Of a DNA stretch of 64,000 nt, positions 31,291-41,297 are shown one piece after another. A program made the position numbers and the translations under genes. The notes under the pieces are model-generated. The model saw only the letters and a list, made by a program, of their open reading frames with translations. It was not told the DNA's origin and searched no databases. This DNA is from UBA1206 sp050953105. GTDB taxonomy: Bacteria; Bacillota; Clostridia; Oscillospirales; CAG-382. The stretch spans positions 434,001 to 498,000 of the forward strand of contig JBMNMA010000004.1 in assembly GCA_050953105.1 (NCBI GenBank). The letters run 5' to 3'. How positions within the stretch are numbered: the stretch's first letter is position 1; every line of letters starts with the position of its first letter.

Positions 31291-33246
31291 ATGGACAAGT
31301 TTATACTTAAAAGCGATTATAAGCCCACCGGCGACCAGCCGAGAGCCATTGAACTTCTTACCGAAGGTTTAATCAAGGGCTACCGGGACCAGACGTTGCT
31401 TGGTGTTACCGGTTCGGGTAAAACCTTTACCATGGCAAACATAATAGCCAATATAAACAAGCCCACCCTTGTGCTTGCCCACAACAAAACCCTTGCCGCC
31501 CAGCTTTGTTCGGAGTTTAAGGAATTTTTCCCCGACAATGCGGTGGAATACTTCGTGTCCTACTACGACTACTACCAGCCGGAGGCCTACGTCCCCGGCA
31601 AAGATATATATATCGAAAAAGACGCATCAATAAATAAAGAAATCGACCGGCTCCGCCATTCCGCCACCTCCGCATTGTTTGAACGCAAGGACGTTATAAT
31701 CGTTTCCTCGGTTTCCTGCATCTATTCGTTGGGCGACCCGGAGGAATACAAGCGCCACGTGGTGTCACTAAGGGTTGGCATGAACATTTCCCGGGACGAT
31801 GTTATAAAACGCCTTGTGGCTATCCAATATGTCCGGGGGGACATGGACTTAACCCGTAACTCCTTCCGTGTCCGGGGGGACACGCTGGAGATTATCCCCT
31901 CCAACACCGAGGCAGACGCCGTCCGGGTGGAATTCTGGGGGGACGAAATCGAACGGATTTCGGTTATAAACACCGTCACCGGCGAGGCGGTTGCCCGCCT
32001 TTCTCATGTTGCGGTTTACCCTGCATCCCACTATGTTACCGGCAAGGAACGGCGGGAACAGGCGTTAAAGGAAATTGAACTTGAAATGCTTGAACGGGCC
32101 GAATGGTTTGAAAGCCAGGGCAAATTTATAGAAGCCCAGCGGATAACCGAACGGGTTAATTACGATATAGAGCAGATAAGGGAAATCGGCTACTGTTCGG
32201 GGGTTGAAAACTACTCCCGTGTGCTCTCCGGCCGCCCGTCCGGATCAACCCCGTACACACTTCTTGACTATTTCCCGGCTGACTACCTTATGTTCATAGA
32301 CGAAAGCCACGTTACCGTTCCCCAGATTAGGGGAATGTCCAGAGGCGACGGGGCAAGAAAGAAGAACCTTATAGACTTCGGCTTTCGCCTGCCTTCGGCC
32401 TATGACAACCGGCCGTTGAATTTTGCCGAATTCCTTGAAAAGAAGGGACAGACCGTATATGTTTCAGCCACCCCAAGCGACTTTGAAAAATCATTGTCAA
32501 GCCGTATCGCCGAGCAGATTATCCGCCCCACCGGACTTCTCGACCCCGAAATAGAGGTGCGTCCGGTAAAGGGCCAGATAGACGACCTTATAGGCGAAAT
32601 AAAGGAAAGGTCGGCCAGAAACGAAAGGGTGCTAATAACCACCCTTACAAAGAGCATGGCGGAGGACCTTTCGGAATACATGGAAAACTACGGCATCCGC
32701 TGCCGCTATATGCATTTTGACATTGACACCATAGAGCGTATGGAGATACTCCGGGACCTTCGCAAAGGTGAATTCGACGTGCTTGTGGGAATAAATCTGC
32801 TTCGTGAAGGGCTTGACCTGCCGGAGGTGTCCCTGGTGGCAATCCTTGACGCCGACAAGGAAGGCTTCTTGCGCAGCGAATCCTCCCTTATCCAGACCAT
32901 CGGCCGGACGGCCCGTAACGTAAACGGCAAGGTTATAATGTATGCCGACCGGATAACCGACTCCATGGACAGGGCAATCAAGGAAACCAACCGCCGGCGC
33001 AAGATTCAGGACGAATACAACAAGGCCCACGGCATAACGCCCAAGACAATAATAAAAGAAATAAGAATGCCCCTTGCCGTCTCGGCGGTGGAGGAGGCAA
33101 AGCAGATAAGCCCATCCCGGCTGTCTTCTTCAGAAAAGCAAAAACTAATAGAAAAACTCACAAAAGATATGAAACAGGCTGCAAAGGAACTGGATTTCGA
33201 ATCTGCTGCAATAATCCGGGACCGGATAAAGCAGCTTATGGGTTAG
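31291..33246 (+). CDS. uvrB: Excinuclease ABC subunit B
   Basis: Damage-verifying helicase-like subunit of nucleotide excision repair. 651 residues: Walker A LGVTGSGKTFT, the beta-hairpin region VSYYDYYQPEAYVP, DESH box (MFIDESHVT), helicase motif VI QTIGRTARN, and a C-terminal UVR domain (ESAAIIRDRIKQL region) that contacts UvrC and UvrA. GGAGG precedes the ATG. uvrA follows after 12 nt. Confidence 0.96.
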   Translation: MDKFILKSDYKPTGDQPRAIELLTEGLIKGYRDQTLLGVTGSGKTFTMANIIANINKPTLVLAHNKTLAAQLCSEFKEFFPDNAVEYFVSYYDYYQPEAYVPGKDIYIEKDASINKEIDRLRHSATSALFERKDVIIVSSVSCIYSLGDPEEYKRHVVSLRVGMNISRDDVIKRLVAIQYVRGDMDLTRNSFRVRGDTLEIIPSNTEADAVRVEFWGDEIERISVINTVTGEAVARLSHVAVYPASHYVTGKERREQALKEIELEMLERAEWFESQGKFIEAQRITERVNYDIEQIREIGYCSGVENYSRVLSGRPSGSTPYTLLDYFPADYLMFIDESHVTVPQIRGMSRGDGARKKNLIDFGFRLPSAYDNRPLNFAEFLEKKGQTVYVSATPSDFEKSLSSRIAEQIIRPTGLLDPEIEVRPVKGQIDDLIGEIKERSARNERVLITTLTKSMAEDLSEYMENYGIRCRYMHFDIDTIERMEILRDLRKGEFDVLVGINLLREGLDLPEVSLVAILDADKEGFLRSESSLIQTIGRTARNVNGKVIMYADRITDSMDRAIKETNRRRKIQDEYNKAHGITPKTIIKEIRMPLAVSAVEEAKQISPSRLSSSEKQKLIEKLTKDMKQAAKELDFESAAIIRDRIKQLMG

Positions 33247-33258
33247 GAAAGGACGAAC

Positions 33259-36081
33259 ATGGCAGGAGATATAATCATAAAAGGAGCAAGGGTTCACAAC
33301 CTGAAAAATGTTTCCCTTACAATCCCCCGGGACAAGCTTACGGTTATGACCGGGCTTTCCGGCTCGGGCAAGTCCTCCCTTGCCTTCGACACGTTGTATG
33401 CCGAAGGGCACCGGCGGTTTGTGGAGTCGCTGTCCTCCTATGCCCGGCAGTTTTTAGGGCAGCTTGACAAACCCGACGTGGACATTATAGAGGGACTATC
33501 CCCCTCGATTTCAATTGACCAAAAAACCACCTCCCGTAACCCCCGTTCAACGGTGGGCACGGTTACCGAGATATACGACTATCTCCGTCTGATGTATGCC
33601 AACATAGGCATACCCCACTGTCCCGTATGCGGCGAGGTTATCGACCAGCAGACGATAGATGAAATCGTTGACCGGGTGCTGCTGCTTGAGGACGGCACCC
33701 GCTTTATGGTGCTTTCTCCGGTGGTTACCGACAAGAAGGGAATGCACGAAAAAATTATAGAGGAAGTCCGCCGTTCGGGTTATGTCCGTGTCCGCGTAGA
33801 CGGGGTGATGTATGATACCGGCGAAAAGATAGATCTTGACAAAAATAAAAAGCATTCCATAGACGTTGTGGTAGACCGGCTGGTGATGGACAGGGCAAAC
33901 ATAAGAAAACGCCTTGCCGATTCTCTTGAAACCGCCTCCAACCTTGCCGGCGGGATTATTAAGATACTAATCCCCCACGAGGACGGGGACGAGGAAATGC
34001 TGTTTTCCCAAAACTACGCCTGTAAAACCCACGGCACCTCAATAGGGGAGCTTACCCCAAGAATGTTTTCCTTCAATGCCCCGGCGGGAGCCTGCGAAAC
34101 CTGCCAGGGGCTTGGCATGTCCTTTGTGGTGTCTCCGGAAAAAATTATCCCCAACAAAGAGCTGTCCCTGTTTAACGGTGCGGTGGTGGTAAACGGATTT
34201 AAGTCAATAGAACCCGGCACCTATTCGGGCAACTTCTTTAACCTTATAGGCCGTTTTTACGGCTTTGACATACACACCCCCATAAAGGACTACTCACCTG
34301 AGGCGTTAAACCTCCTGCTTTACGGCAATATTAAAAACACCTCGGTCCGCCGGAGAAATATAGGTGAGCCCAGGTATGAGGGTATAATCGAAACCATAAA
34401 ACGCCGTTACGATACCGCCCAAACCCTCGACCAGCGGGAATACTATGAAGAATTCATGGAACACGTCCCCTGCCCAACCTGCGAGGGAATGCGGCTTAAA
34501 AAGGAATCACTGGCGGTAACGGTGTGCGGACTTAACATTATGGAACTTTGCCGCATGCCGGTAAGCAAGGCTCTTGAATTTTTCAAAAACCTTAAGCTTA
34601 CCCCCACCGAACAGGTGATAAGCAAGGAAATTGTCAAGGAAATAACCGCCCGACTTGGATTTTTAAATGCTGTTGGCCTTGAATATCTCACCCTTGCCAG
34701 ATCGGCGGGAAGCCTTTCCGGAGGCGAAGCACAGCGCATACGCCTTGCCACCCAGATAGGTTCCGCCCTTGTGGGGGTTATGTACGTTCTTGACGAACCC
34801 TCCATAGGCCTTCATCAGCGGGACAACGGCAAGCTTATAGAAACCCTTAAAAGACTGCGTGACATAGGCAACACCGTAATTGTGGTGGAGCATGACGAGG
34901 ACACCATGCGGCAGGCAGACTATATTGTGGATATCGGCCCCGGCGCAGGGGTTCACGGTGGTCAGGTGGTGTTTGCCGGCACACCGGATGAAATTTTAAA
35001 CTGCAAGGAATCAATAACCGGTGATTATCTTTCTGGCCGGAGGAAAATTGCCGTTCCCACCCAAAGAAGGGAAGGCAACGGAAAGTTTATAACCGTTGTG
35101 GGAGCAAAGGAAAACAACCTTAAGGATGTTACCGTCACGTTCCCCCTGGGGAAATTCATCTGCGTTACCGGCGTGTCCGGTTCGGGCAAATCCTCCCTGG
35201 TTAACTCCATACTGTATAAAGGCCTTGCCAAGGAGCTGGGAAGATACACCCTGATCCCCGGTAAATACGACAAAATCGAAGGTGCCGAGGAAATCGACAA
35301 GGTTATAAACATCGACCAGTCACCCATAGGCCGCAACCCCCGTTCCAACCCCGCCACCTATACGGGAATGTTCACCGACATAAGGGCGGTTTTCGCCTCC
35401 ACGCCGGAAGCAAAGGCAAGGGGTTACAAGGAAGGCAGGTTTTCCTTCAACATCAAGGGCGGCCGGTGCGAGGCCTGCGAGGGTGACGGCACCATAACCA
35501 TAGAAATGCACTTTTTGCCCGACGTTTACGTCACCTGCGACGTGTGCAAGGGAAAACGCTACAACCGGGAAACCCTTGAAATAAAATACAAAGGCAAGTC
35601 GATATACGACGTGATTGAAATGACGGTGGACGAGGGCCTTGAGTTTTTCAAAAACTACCCGTCAATATACAGAAAGCTGCTCACCCTTTCGGAAGTGGGG
35701 CTGGGCTATATAAAAATCGGCCAGCCCGCCACCACCCTTTCGGGGGGCGAAGCCCAAAGGGTTAAGCTTGCCACCGAGCTTTCAAAGCGGTCAACCGGCA
35801 AAACCTTGTATATCTTAGACGAACCCACCACCGGTCTTCACACCGCCGATGTGGACAAGTTAAGGGAAATACTCCACCGCCTTGCCGACGCCGGAAACAC
35901 AGTGGTGGTTATAGAACACAATCTGGAACTTATAAAAACCGCAGACTATATTATCGACCTCGGCCCGGAGGGCGGGGACAACGGCGGCACCATAGTGGCC
36001 ACCGGCACCCCGGAGGAAGTGGCGGCAAACAAAGCCTCCTACACCGGCGAATATTTACGAAAGGTATTAGAAGAAAAATGA
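33259..36081 (+). CDS. uvrA: Excinuclease ABC subunit A
   Basis: Damage-recognition ATPase. 940 residues with two ABC modules: Walker A GLSGSGKSSLAFD near the start and GVSGSGKSSLVN near residue 640, two ABC signatures (SLSGGEAQRIRLAT and TLSGGEAQRVKLAT), and zinc-binding Cys sets CPVC..., CKTHG...CETCQG and CEACEGDGTI...CDVCKG. Length and order are normal. It overlaps the next gene by 4 nt (ATGA). Confidence 0.96.
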   Translation: MAGDIIIKGARVHNLKNVSLTIPRDKLTVMTGLSGSGKSSLAFDTLYAEGHRRFVESLSSYARQFLGQLDKPDVDIIEGLSPSISIDQKTTSRNPRSTVGTVTEIYDYLRLMYANIGIPHCPVCGEVIDQQTIDEIVDRVLLLEDGTRFMVLSPVVTDKKGMHEKIIEEVRRSGYVRVRVDGVMYDTGEKIDLDKNKKHSIDVVVDRLVMDRANIRKRLADSLETASNLAGGIIKILIPHEDGDEEMLFSQNYACKTHGTSIGELTPRMFSFNAPAGACETCQGLGMSFVVSPEKIIPNKELSLFNGAVVVNGFKSIEPGTYSGNFFNLIGRFYGFDIHTPIKDYSPEALNLLLYGNIKNTSVRRRNIGEPRYEGIIETIKRRYDTAQTLDQREYYEEFMEHVPCPTCEGMRLKKESLAVTVCGLNIMELCRMPVSKALEFFKNLKLTPTEQVISKEIVKEITARLGFLNAVGLEYLTLARSAGSLSGGEAQRIRLATQIGSALVGVMYVLDEPSIGLHQRDNGKLIETLKRLRDIGNTVIVVEHDEDTMRQADYIVDIGPGAGVHGGQVVFAGTPDEILNCKESITGDYLSGRRKIAVPTQRREGNGKFITVVGAKENNLKDVTVTFPLGKFICVTGVSGSGKSSLVNSILYKGLAKELGRYTLIPGKYDKIEGAEEIDKVINIDQSPIGRNPRSNPATYTGMFTDIRAVFASTPEAKARGYKEGRFSFNIKGGRCEACEGDGTITIEMHFLPDVYVTCDVCKGKRYNRETLEIKYKGKSIYDVIEMTVDEGLEFFKNYPSIYRKLLTLSEVGLGYIKIGQPATTLSGGEAQRVKLATELSKRSTGKTLYILDEPTTGLHTADVDKLREILHRLADAGNTVVVIEHNLELIKTADYIIDLGPEGGDNGGTIVATGTPEEVAANKASYTGEYLRKVLEEK

Positions 36082-37916
36082 TAAAGGACGAATACAAGCC
36101 CCTCCTTAAAAAGGTGGAAAAGCCGGGAAGATATTCGGGCGGGGAACACGGCAGCGTTTATAAAGACAAATCCGATGTTGACGTGCGGTTCTGCTTTTGT
36201 TTTCCCGATATCTATGAAATAGGCATGTCCAACCTGGGCATGAAAATACTCACCCATTGCCTAAACAGCCTTGACTTTGTCTGGTGCGAGCGGAGCTTTG
36301 CCCCCTGGGAGGACTATGAAAAGCTGCTTAGGCAAAGCAACCTTCCCATCTACGCCCTTGAAAGCGGGGACGACCTTAAGGAATTTGACATTCTGGCGTT
36401 CACCCTTCAGTATGAGCTTTCCTACACCAATGCGGTAAATATGCTTGACCTAGCCGGCATTCCCCTCTATGCAGCCGACAGGGGAGAGGAGTTTCCCGTT
36501 ATAATAGGCGGCGGGCCCTGCGCCTACAACCCAGAGCCGGTGGCCGACTTTTTCGACCTGTTTTCTATAGGCGAAGGTGAGGAGCATCTCTGCGAGCTTG
36601 CCGGGCTTTACCGCAAATGCAAAAAGGAAGGTAAGACAAAAAAAGAATTTTTACGCCTTGCTTCCCATATTCCCGGCACCTATGTGCCGTCGCTTTATGA
36701 GGTGGGTTACAACCCGGACGGGACTATAAAGTCGGTTAAACCCAAATATCCCGACGTCCCCGAAGTGGTGGAAAAGCGTATAATTTCCGACCTTGACAAA
36801 GCCCCCTTTCCCACCAATTTCGAAATTCCCTTTATCGAAACCGTTCACGACCGGATTACCCTTGAAATATTCAGGGGATGCATTAGGGGATGTAGGTTTT
36901 GCCAGGCGGGTATGATCTACCGCCCCTGCCGGGAAAAGTCAAGCGAGGTGCTTGACGAATGTGCCAAAGAAAGCATTAAAAACACCGGCTATGACGAAAT
37001 ATCCCTTTCATCCCTGTCCACGTCGGATTATACCGAAATCGACTGCCTAATAAACCGCCTTGTAAACTGGACGGAGGACAAAAAAATAAGCCTGTCCCTG
37101 CCTTCCATGCGTATAGATGCCTTTTACGAGGAGCTTATGAACAAGGTCATGTCGGTGAGAAAATCGGCTTTAACCTTTGCCCCCGAGGCAGGCTCCCAGA
37201 GATTAAGGGACGTTATAAACAAAAACATAACAGAGGAAGAAATACTAAAATCCTGCCGTATGGCTTTTGAAAACGGCCGCCAGTCCATAAAGCTTTACTT
37301 TATGAACGGCCTTCCCACCGAAACCGACGAGGACATTGCGGCCATTGCCTTACTCGGTCAAAAAATCGTAGATTTATTCTACCAGTTGAGATTAAACGGC
37401 AAGTTTTTAAACATAACCCTTTCGGTTTCCTGCTTTGTTCCCAAACCCTTTACCCCCTTCCAGTGGTGCGGACAGGACACCATGGAAGAGCTTGAACGCA
37501 AGCAAAGGCTGCTTAAAGACTCAATCAAAACCAAAAAGATAACCTACAACTACCATGACGCAAAGGTAAGCTTTATCGAAGCGGTATTCGCCCGTGGGGA
37601 CAGACGGCTGTCAAAGGCAATCGAACACGCCGTAAAGCGCGGTCAGCGCCTTGACGGCTGGGACGAGTTTTTCTCCTATGACAACTGGATGGATATTTTC
37701 AAGGAATGCGGCATTGACCCCTCCTTCTATGCCAACCGGGAAAGGGATATAGACGAAATATTCCCCTGGGACCATATATCCTGCGGAGTAAGTAAGAAGT
37801 TTTTAATTAAAGAATATCAAAAAGCCAAAGAGGGCATAACCACACCCGACTGCCGGACAAAATGCTCGGCCTGCGGGGCAAACAAAATGGGAGGTGTAAG
37901 ATCATGCTGCCCGTAA
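36078..37916 (+). CDS. Radical SAM protein, TIGR03960 type
   Basis: 612 residues: an N-terminal domain with B12-binding-like fold (about 30-190, with GGGPCAYNPEPVADFFD), then a radical SAM core with GCIRGCRFCQAGMIYRP (Cx3Cx2C) and APEAGSQRLRDVINK. The C-terminal tail has a Cys-rich TKCSACGANKMGG end. It occurs widely in Firmicutes, next to the TIGR03936 partner, often near rng and ribosomal protein genes; those are not here. The function is unproven; RNA or tRNA modification has been suggested from context. Confidence 0.85.
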   Translation: MIKDEYKPLLKKVEKPGRYSGGEHGSVYKDKSDVDVRFCFCFPDIYEIGMSNLGMKILTHCLNSLDFVWCERSFAPWEDYEKLLRQSNLPIYALESGDDLKEFDILAFTLQYELSYTNAVNMLDLAGIPLYAADRGEEFPVIIGGGPCAYNPEPVADFFDLFSIGEGEEHLCELAGLYRKCKKEGKTKKEFLRLASHIPGTYVPSLYEVGYNPDGTIKSVKPKYPDVPEVVEKRIISDLDKAPFPTNFEIPFIETVHDRITLEIFRGCIRGCRFCQAGMIYRPCREKSSEVLDECAKESIKNTGYDEISLSSLSTSDYTEIDCLINRLVNWTEDKKISLSLPSMRIDAFYEELMNKVMSVRKSALTFAPEAGSQRLRDVINKNITEEEILKSCRMAFENGRQSIKLYFMNGLPTETDEDIAAIALLGQKIVDLFYQLRLNGKFLNITLSVSCFVPKPFTPFQWCGQDTMEELERKQRLLKDSIKTKKITYNYHDAKVSFIEAVFARGDRRLSKAIEHAVKRGQRLDGWDEFFSYDNWMDIFKECGIDPSFYANRERDIDEIFPWDHISCGVSKKFLIKEYQKAKEGITTPDCRTKCSACGANKMGGVRSCCP

Positions 37917-38533
37917 GAGTGTTTTTTTCCAAAACCGGCGATGCGTCCTATATTTCCCATCTTGACCTTCAACGTTCGGTGTTCAGGGCGATAAAACGAT
38001 CGGGCTTAAACGCTGTCCACACAGAGGGTTATAACCCCCATATAAAGGCGGCCTTTGCCTGCCCCCTTTCGGTTTACCAGAAAAGCGAATATGAGATATT
38101 TGATTTTTATGTTGCCGACGACATAAGCTATGAGGAAATTACATCAAAGCTTAAGGAAGCTTTCCCGGCGGGACTTAAGGTTATAAAAGCGGCAAAACCC
38201 GTTTTAGACCAAAAGGAAATTGCCCTTGCCGACTATGAAGTCAATCTTACAACCAAACTTCCGGCAGAGGAAATCGAAAGGTTGCTTTCGGGAGAAATCG
38301 TGGTGGTTAAAAGGTCAAAAAAAGGTGACAAACCTACGGATATTTCACCTTTTATAAAGGAAAAGCGGTGTGTCAATGACAGCGGCAGGGTAAAGGTGTT
38401 TATAAAATGTTCCTGCGGCGTCAATGAGCATTTGAACATAAAGTATATAATCGACTTTTTGGCTGATGCTATAACCGATTATGACATAACCCGCACCATG
38501 CTTTACACCAAAGACGGCAGTGTTTTTTGTTAA
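37904..38533 (+). CDS. Radical SAM-linked protein (TIGR03936, DUF2344)
   Basis: About 209 residues from ATG 37904 (GGGAGG upstream), overlapping the radical SAM gene by 13 nt. It carries the typical start VRVFFSKTGDASYISHLDLQR, then FRAIKRSGL and EGYNPHIKAAFACPLSVYQKSE. The family is almost always paired or fused with TIGR03960 proteins, so the two probably form one enzyme system. The catalytic role is unknown. Confidence 0.85.
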   Translation: MLPVRVFFSKTGDASYISHLDLQRSVFRAIKRSGLNAVHTEGYNPHIKAAFACPLSVYQKSEYEIFDFYVADDISYEEITSKLKEAFPAGLKVIKAAKPVLDQKEIALADYEVNLTTKLPAEEIERLLSGEIVVVKRSKKGDKPTDISPFIKEKRCVNDSGRVKVFIKCSCGVNEHLNIKYIIDFLADAITDYDITRTMLYTKDGSVFC

Positions 38534-38554
38534 TAAATCTGTTTGCAAAAAATC

Positions 38555-38583
38555 TTGCTTTATTTATATTGTAATGCTATAAT
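38555..38583 (+). promoter_or_regulatory. Promoter before the lipoprotein-pyrH operon
   Basis: TTGCTT (38555-38560), 17-bp spacer ending in TGC, TATAAT (38578-38583): an extended -10 promoter. The leader to TTG 38601 is short, about 10 nt, and holds GGTGAT. Confidence 0.6.
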
Positions 38584-38600
38584 TATTAATCGGTGATATT

Positions 38601-39986
38601 TTGAAAAAACACTTTGCTATAATCCTTGTCCTTATAATACTCCTTGTGTCCTGCCAGAACACGCCGGGAACAACCGACGAAAGTGGATTGTTTTCCGAAA
38701 TTTCGGCCGATGTTTCGGAAATATCCGAAGTAAATGAAGTTTCGGATTTGTCCATTGACAGCGGTATTAGCGAGCAGGAAAAGGCAGAATTTATTGCCAA
38801 TGCAAGAAGGCTTCTTGAAGCGGATGCCGAAATTACCTCCCTTATCATAAACGGGGAAATTTATAAAGACGAGCAGAAAAAAGACGGGGGAACGGTTTTA
38901 TACCCCCTGTCTGCCGAAAATAAATACTACGAATTTTCAAAGCTTGAAGAGCTTGTTTACTCGGTTTACACAAAAGAGGGCGGGGAATATATCATAAACT
39001 TTCCCACCTACGGCACCGGCCGGGTGGTGAGCGTGTCGGGCAAGACCTGGTATTCCACCCACTTTGCCCCGGATTTTAACGACCACGCCAAATCCATAAA
39101 GCTTATAAGCCTTAACGAAAAGTCCGGCAGGGTGGAGGTTAAAACAGAAAACGGCTACACCGTTAACATTAACTTTGAAAACACATCCGCCGGCTGGCGA
39201 ATGTCAAAGGGACTTTATCAGGCAGTAACCGAATTTAAGCACACCGTTCCTTCCGGTGATGAAGTAAAGTCAACCGCCATGAATATGGGAAGCGCCAAGA
39301 CGCTTACGGGAAAATGCCTTGTAATAAACGTTTTCCTGTCCGACAGCGTGTCATCATGGAAGGACGACGACATCAAAGTCGCCCTGTCAAGGCTAAACAA
39401 GGCCCGGGACTTTACCGTAAGCCTTGCCAGCTTCTATGGCGGCAGCCTTGATTTAACGGCAACCGACCAGACAACCTCACTGTATATTGAAACCAAAGAT
39501 AAAATCCCAACCGACATTAGCGACTTTGTGTGGATAGACCTGCTGTTTTGCGACACGGTTTACGGCTCCCTTGAAGGATATGCCGAAAGCCATTTCGACC
39601 TTGAAAGCTATGACAACTGGTGCGTTTTATTTCATTTAAATAAAAAGGGACGGTCCTATGCCATCCCCTGCGACAAGGCAAACTCCGACTGGCAGCATTA
39701 TTATGCCGAACGCTGCGTGGTGTTCCATACCACCGACCAGAGCTATCAGTATTACAACTCCCCCGGCGTGTATGCCCACGAGCTGTTTCACCTGTTCGGC
39801 GCCTCCGACCTGTATACGCCGTATATTTCCGACGAGGATGCCAAGCTGCTTGACAACTATTTTCCCAACGACATAATGAATGTAATACCCCTTGACTTAG
39901 AGCTTGCCTCGGTATCCCCCTTCACCGCCTATCGCATGGGCTGGCTCGATTATTTGGACGAACAGTTTTATTTTTTAACCGATTAG
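38601..39986 (+). CDS. Lipoprotein with HExxH metallopeptidase motif
   Basis: 461 residues from a TTG start behind GGTGAT (38592-38597). A signal peptide ends in the lipobox LLVSC, then a Ser/Glu-rich linker (about 22-60). The C-terminal third contains YAHELFHLFGASDLYTP, an HExxH zinc site followed by a Gly and Asp that may give the third ligand, as in the metzincin-like and M6-like peptidases. It should be anchored outside the cell. The substrate is unknown. It lies 12 nt before pyrH, so envelope and translation genes may share its promoter. Confidence 0.75.
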   Translation: MKKHFAIILVLIILLVSCQNTPGTTDESGLFSEISADVSEISEVNEVSDLSIDSGISEQEKAEFIANARRLLEADAEITSLIINGEIYKDEQKKDGGTVLYPLSAENKYYEFSKLEELVYSVYTKEGGEYIINFPTYGTGRVVSVSGKTWYSTHFAPDFNDHAKSIKLISLNEKSGRVEVKTENGYTVNINFENTSAGWRMSKGLYQAVTEFKHTVPSGDEVKSTAMNMGSAKTLTGKCLVINVFLSDSVSSWKDDDIKVALSRLNKARDFTVSLASFYGGSLDLTATDQTTSLYIETKDKIPTDISDFVWIDLLFCDTVYGSLEGYAESHFDLESYDNWCVLFHLNKKGRSYAIPCDKANSDWQHYYAERCVVFHTTDQSYQYYNSPGVYAHELFHLFGASDLYTPYISDEDAKLLDNYFPNDIMNVIPLDLELASVSPFTAYRMGWLDYLDEQFYFLTD

Positions 39987-39998
39987 GAGGAAGACCGG

Positions 39999-40703
39999 AT
40001 GTATAAAAGCGCACTGATAAAGCTTTCCGGCGAGGCATTGGCTGGCGAGGATGGCATTCTCGACGGGGTAATGCTTGAAAAAATTTCAAAACAGATTAAA
40101 AAATGTGCCGACGAGGGAATACAAATAGCAATAGTCATAGGCGCCGGCAACATCTGGCGGGGCGGCAGGCAGAACGGCATATCCGTTGAGCGTGTTCGTG
40201 CCGACCATATGGGAATGTTAGGCACGCTGATAAACTGCCTGGGGCTTTCTGATTATATTGAAAAAGAGGGGCTTAAAGCCACCGTTTTGTCGGCAGTCCC
40301 AGTTGAGCAGTTTTGCGAAACCTATTCCCAGCATAAGGCAAGAAAGCTAATGAGCGAAGGCCATGTTGTCCTCCTTGCCTGCGGAGTGGGGTATCCCTTC
40401 TTTTCCACCGACACGGGCATGATGCTGCGTGCCGCCGAGCTTGGGGTTGACATAGTCCTTTCGGCAAGAGCCGTGGACGGGGTTTACGACAAAGACCCCA
40501 ATGTTTATCCCGACGCAGTCAAATACGACTCCCTGACCTACGACGTTATGCTCCGGAAGAACCTGAAGGTTATGGACCAGACAGCGGCGGCGCTGGGGAG
40601 GGACAACAACATTAAGGTATATCTCTTTTCCCTTGCCGACCCGGAAAACATCTACAAGGTGCTAAAGGGCGAAAAAATCGGCACGGTCATAGAGCAAAAT
40701 TAA
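39999..40703 (+). CDS. pyrH: UMP kinase
   Basis: Phosphorylates UMP to UDP; a hexameric amino-acid-kinase-fold enzyme. 234 residues with LIKLSGEALAGEDG, VIGAGNIWRGG, DHMGMLGTLINCL and the YDKDPNVYPDA region. AGGAGGAAG precedes the ATG. It is the first of the classic pyrH-frr-uppS-cdsA-dxr-rseP-ispG-polC series of Firmicutes. Confidence 0.95.
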   Translation: MYKSALIKLSGEALAGEDGILDGVMLEKISKQIKKCADEGIQIAIVIGAGNIWRGGRQNGISVERVRADHMGMLGTLINCLGLSDYIEKEGLKATVLSAVPVEQFCETYSQHKARKLMSEGHVVLLACGVGYPFFSTDTGMMLRAAELGVDIVLSARAVDGVYDKDPNVYPDAVKYDSLTYDVMLRKNLKVMDQTAAALGRDNNIKVYLFSLADPENIYKVLKGEKIGTVIEQN

Positions 40704-40737
40704 TAGGTATCATAAATTTTATCGGGAGGAAATTCAA

Positions 40738-41292
40738 ATGAAACTTGACACTCGTGAATTCGAAGAAAAAATGAAAAAGACCATAGCCCTGTTAAGCGAT
40801 GAATTTGCGGCAATAAGGGTAGGCCGGGCATCCCCCCGGGTACTTGACCGTGTAAAGGTTAATTACTACGGCACTCCCTCTGATATTTCCGCCATTGCGT
40901 CGGTTAAAGCCCTTGACGCCCGTACCCTCACAATTACCCCCTGGGAAGCCAACATATTAAAGGATATCGAAAAGGCCATATTTGCCTCCGACGTGGGTAT
41001 CAACCCCCAGAACGACGGCAAATCAATCCGCCTTGTGTTCCCCCCGCTTACCGAGGAACGTCGTAAAGAGCTTACCAAGCAGACCGCCAAAATGGGCGAG
41101 GACGCCAAGGTTGCCCTTCGTAACATACGCAGAGATGCCAACGAAAAGTGCAAAGAGCTTAAAAAGGCCGGCGATATGACCGAAGACGAGCAGAAGGCAT
41201 CCGAAAAAACTGTCCAGGACCTTACCGACAAGTATATTAAGGAAGTGGACGGCGTGGTTGCAAAGAAAAACAAAGAAATATTAGAGCTGTAA
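40738..41292 (+). CDS. frr: Ribosome recycling factor
   Basis: Splits post-termination ribosomes with EF-G. 184 residues, all expected segments: GRASPRVLDRVKVNYYGT, then ALDARTLTITPWE, and NRR-type IRRDANEKCKELKK in the triple-helix domain. GGGAGG lies before the ATG. Confidence 0.96.
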   Translation: MKLDTREFEEKMKKTIALLSDEFAAIRVGRASPRVLDRVKVNYYGTPSDISAIASVKALDARTLTITPWEANILKDIEKAIFASDVGINPQNDGKSIRLVFPPLTEERRKELTKQTAKMGEDAKVALRNIRRDANEKCKELKKAGDMTEDEQKASEKTVQDLTDKYIKEVDGVVAKKNKEILEL

Positions 41293-41297
41293 AAAAC

